A stretch of DNA of 24,260 bases from a virus. Shown here in pieces: positions 22,812-24,260 of the stretch; within the stretch, counting starts at the first letter, position 1, and the number at the start of each line of letters is the position of its first letter. Below the pieces are notes generated by a model, which saw only the letters and a program-made list of their open reading frames with translations, was not told the DNA's origin and searched no databases. The stretch is taken from the IMG/VR virus record IMGVR_UViG_3300013131_000243, positions 1 to 24,260 of that record. The stretch is one strand, 5' to 3'. The translations under genes were made by a program, and so were the position numbers.

Positions 22812-23344
22812 TATGATAATCCTGCTTTCATTGATCCCCAAGTTCCGTTGCCAGTAACTGTCCCTACAAGTATAATTCCATTTACGTTAACATATGCAAC
22901 AACGCCAACTGCACCAGAGCCTGAACTTGGTTGAACATCTGTAAGACCCCCACCATCGGCGGTATACAAAATAGAACTAGAAGTAAAAGCAGCAGTATTA
23001 ACTCCTGAAAATACACCAGATAAAACAATTACTCCACTAGATCCATCTGCTATTGCTGTTTGGGCTAATCCTGCTACAGGAAAAGTATTTATATCTGTTG
23101 AATCACATCTAGATATTTCTGGTTTGTTTTCTACTGAATCATATCCTGATATAAATACAGGATCACCTTTAGAAATATTTTCTCCACTATTATTTGAAAC
23201 TTCAAGGGTATGTAAAGGAAGTCCAATAGAAGGCAAAACATTTTCAATTTGTTCTGCTAATTGCTGTATATCTCCTGCAACATCTACGCTATCAGAGTTA
23301 ACGGGAAACGGCAAATCATAGGTGCTAGTTCTTCCAGAGGCCAT
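22811..23344 (-). CDS. Beta-rich virion surface protein
   Basis: A 177-residue protein. Residues 1-40 contain a short helical segment (VAGDIQQLAEQIENVLPSIG) preceded by a proline-rich start (STYDLPFPVN). The rest is a glycine-, serine- and valine-rich beta domain (NISKGDPVFISGYDSVENKP, FPVAGLAQTAIADGSSGVIV, VGVVAYVNVNGIILVGTVTG), of a type common in aquatic phage tail-fibre or capsid-surface proteins. It is followed without a gap by the Ig-like gene. The upstream element is TGGTATAAT, 6 nt from the ATG, with no ribosome site, so its mRNA may be leaderless. Whether it belongs to fibre, baseplate or capsid surface is not visible. Confidence 0.7.
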   Translation of the reverse strand: MASGRTSTYDLPFPVNSDSVDVAGDIQQLAEQIENVLPSIGLPLHTLEVSNNSGENISKGDPVFISGYDSVENKPEISRCDSTDINTFPVAGLAQTAIADGSSGVIVLSGVFSGVNTAAFTSSSILYTADGGGLTDVQPSSGSGAVGVVAYVNVNGIILVGTVTGNGTWGSMKAGLS

Positions 23345-23350
23345 TCTTAC

Positions 23351-23359
23351 ATTATACCA
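23351..23359 (-). promoter_or_regulatory. Extended -10 box 6 nt from ATG (leaderless-type) for the 177-residue gene
   Basis: The minus strand reads TGGTATAAT, then GTAAGA, then the ATG at 23344. The TAA stop codon of the HNH gene lies inside the TATAAT. Confidence 0.6.
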
Positions 23360-23915
23360 TTTCTCGTGGTTTTTTATTTAAGTTACATTTAGCATGACTT
23401 GGTCTAACGTTTGATAAAGTATCTGGTCCACCAAGGGCTATGTCCACAACATGCTCTATATGAAGACCATTTTGCCAGCCTATTTGACCACATCTACGTG
23501 TGGCATTCATATCAATTGGCTCTGCACAAATATAACAGTTTGTACCATATAAGGCTAAAACCTGTTCTTCAGTATATGGTTCATATCCATTGTTTTTTAA
23601 CTTAGCCCTTCTTCGTCTTTTTGACATTCTAGAATATTCTGGATATTTTTTATGATACTTTTTAGATGCATCTAGCCTCTTTTCTTTGTTGTTTATATAT
23701 GAGTTAGACCTGTACCTTTTTAATTTCTCTGGATATTTTTTAAAATATTCACTTTTATACTTTTCAATTTTTTCTTTATTTTTTTTATAATACTCTCTTC
23801 TTTTAGCATTAGTTTTTTCTCTATTTTTTTTATAATAATAAGACTGATAGTGTTTATTACACATACCCCGCTTTATTGCCTTAATATTACAGTTATCAAT
23901 AGAACAAATTTTCAT
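23352..23915 (-). CDS. HNH endonuclease with N-terminal zinc motif and basic repeats
   Basis: A 187-residue, highly basic protein. Residues 4-22 hold a probable zinc site (C4, C9, C19, H22). Residues 24-100 consist of repeated lysine/tyrosine-rich units (REYYKKNKEKIEKYK, EYFKKYPEKLKRYR, KKYHKKYPEYSR), likely a DNA-binding helical array like those in homing nucleases. Residues 127-178 form the HNH nuclease core: C127 and C130, HIEHVVDIALGGPDTLSNV with H152, H155 and N169, and SHAKCN near 173-178. Its AT-rich, lysine-rich coding differs from its neighbours, which suits a mobile gene. It is most likely a free-standing homing endonuclease; a role in DNA packaging is the alternative. TGGTATATT lies 6 nt before the ATG, again a leaderless layout. 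Confidence 0.88.
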   Translation of the reverse strand: MKICSIDNCNIKAIKRGMCNKHYQSYYYKKNREKTNAKRREYYKKNKEKIEKYKSEYFKKYPEKLKRYRSNSYINNKEKRLDASKKYHKKYPEYSRMSKRRRRAKLKNNGYEPYTEEQVLALYGTNCYICAEPIDMNATRRCGQIGWQNGLHIEHVVDIALGGPDTLSNVRPSHAKCNLNKKPREMV

Positions 23916-23921
23916 AGATTA

Positions 23922-23930
23922 AATATACCA
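23922..23930 (-). promoter_or_regulatory. Extended -10 box 6 nt from ATG (leaderless-type) for the HNH gene
   Basis: The minus strand reads TGGTATATT, then TAATCT, then the ATG at 23915. It lies back-to-back with the plus-strand promoter at 23959, about 30 nt away, so the two could interfere. Confidence 0.55.
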
Positions 23931-23937
23931 CACAAAC

Positions 23938-23967
23938 TTGCTTTGTTACCCGAAAGTATGGTACACT
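23938..23967 (+). promoter_or_regulatory. Promoter for the plus-strand secreted protein gene
   Basis: TGGTACACT at 23959-23967 is an extended -10 like the minus-strand ones. TTGCTT at 23938-23943, with 18 nt between, is a weak -35 candidate. Transcription would start near 23974. Confidence 0.5.
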
Positions 23968-23977
23968 TGGTGTTAAG

Positions 23978-24007
23978 AACACCATAGTTTATGGTGTTTT
24001 TGTTCTT
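23978..24007 (+). terminator. Terminator-like hairpin in the leader of the secreted protein gene
   Basis: AACACCATA and TATGGTGTT are perfect 9-bp arms with a 3-nt loop, followed by TTTTGTTCTT. It lies between the promoter and the AGGAGG ribosome site, so it could act as an attenuator; a second pairing of outer arms AAGAAC/GTTCTT is also possible. Confidence 0.6.
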
Positions 24008-24021
24008 ATAAGGAGGACATA

Positions 24022-24260
24022 TTGAGAAACAGAGTATCAATAGGGGTGCTTGTCACAGCCTTTGGTCTTACTTCCCTTTTGGGTAGTATGCCCATGGCTA
24101 ATGCCAAGAACAATTTACTTGAACCTGTAAAGACAACTGTCAATGCCGCCCCGCAAGAGGCGGCTTTAGTTGTTTTTAAAGAGGATAGTGAATTAAAACT
24201 TAAGAAATATGAGAACTCATATAGTCTTACCGATTCTGAATTGGTAGATCTACTTAAGAC
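24022..24260 (+). CDS. Secreted lysin-like protein, N-terminal part
   Basis: The only plus-strand gene, cut by the window edge after 79 codons. The start is TTG at 24022, chosen because AGGAGG lies 5 nt upstream and because it yields a full signal peptide: RNR, then hydrophobic VSIGVLVTAFGLTSLLG, then the cleavage motif ANA with a cut expected after residue 28. An export signal means the mature protein acts outside the membrane. The visible mature part (KNNLLEPVKTTVNAAPQEAA, then LKLKKYENSYSLTDSELVDL) resembles the region before the lysozyme or transglycosylase domain of secreted actinophage cell-wall hydrolases. The catalytic part is not in the window, so the enzymatic role is inferred. A GC-rich hairpin lies inside the coding sequence. 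Confidence 0.7.
   Translation, partial: MRNRVSIGVLVTAFGLTSLLGSMPMANAKNNLLEPVKTTVNAAPQEAALVVFKEDSELKLKKYENSYSLTDSELVDLLK
24145..24164 (+). other. GC-rich hairpin inside the secreted protein gene
   Basis: GCCGCC and GGCGGC are perfect 6-bp arms around an 8-nt loop, followed by TTTAGTTGTTTTT. It stands out in AT-rich DNA and has the shape of an intrinsic terminator, but lies in the coding linker after the signal peptide. Confidence 0.5.

Noticed and set aside
23916-24021. tRNA or small RNA gene in the divergent gap.
   Set aside because: Only a simple hairpin with a T-run is present. No cloverleaf or CCA-type arrangement fits.

Overview
The window is the late (virion structure and assembly) region of a tailed double-stranded DNA phage. 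It is AT-rich by eye. Twenty-three complete genes lie head to tail on the minus strand, and the window's left edge cuts a tape measure gene on the same strand. One gene, at the right edge, is on the plus strand and runs off the window. A tail tube gene, tail assembly chaperones and a tape measure are present, and no sheath gene sits beside the tube, so a siphovirus-like particle is most likely. The host is probably a low-GC actinobacterium, for example of freshwater plankton. That is an inference from the gene families (XkdF-like protease fused to scaffold, PBSX-like portal, B12-dependent ribonucleotide reductase, secreted lysin-like protein) and the base composition. No integrase, repressor, tRNA or CRISPR was seen.

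Layout, in the minus-strand direction of transcription (right to left). (1) 23915-17731: an HNH endonuclease, then a block of adsorption or surface proteins: a beta-rich surface protein, an Ig-like protein, a 66-residue protein, two proteins sharing a C-terminal domain, a short fibre-tip-like protein, and a fibre with an Mtd-type N-terminus. (2) 17567-15537: a class II (adenosylcobalamin) ribonucleotide reductase with its own promoter and a cluster of palindromes. (3) 15511-11903: a 1202-residue LamG-like structural protein. (4) 11885-7030: a small protein, portal, protease-scaffold fusion, major capsid protein, and a 70-residue protein that copies the capsid's N-terminal arm. (5) 6997-3260: head-tail connector genes and the tail tube protein. 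(6) 3185-1: two paralogous tail assembly chaperones and the tape measure protein. Divergent from all this, at 24022, a secreted lysin-like protein begins on the plus strand.

How it works together. The portal, nested scaffold, protease and capsid protein build the prohead. The adaptor, stopper and terminator set closes the neck. The tube, chaperones and tape measure build the tail. The fibre block recognises the host. The reductase supplies dNTPs.

The most notable signals are: a small gene duplicating the capsid N-terminal arm without gaps over 49 residues; a tail chaperone pair in which short and long forms are separate paralogous genes instead of frameshift products; an apparent second translation start for a scaffold nested in the protease gene; and a family of extended -10 boxes (TGnTATAAT) before most transcription units, four of them exactly 6 nt from an ATG with no Shine-Dalgarno site, as expected for leaderless mRNAs.
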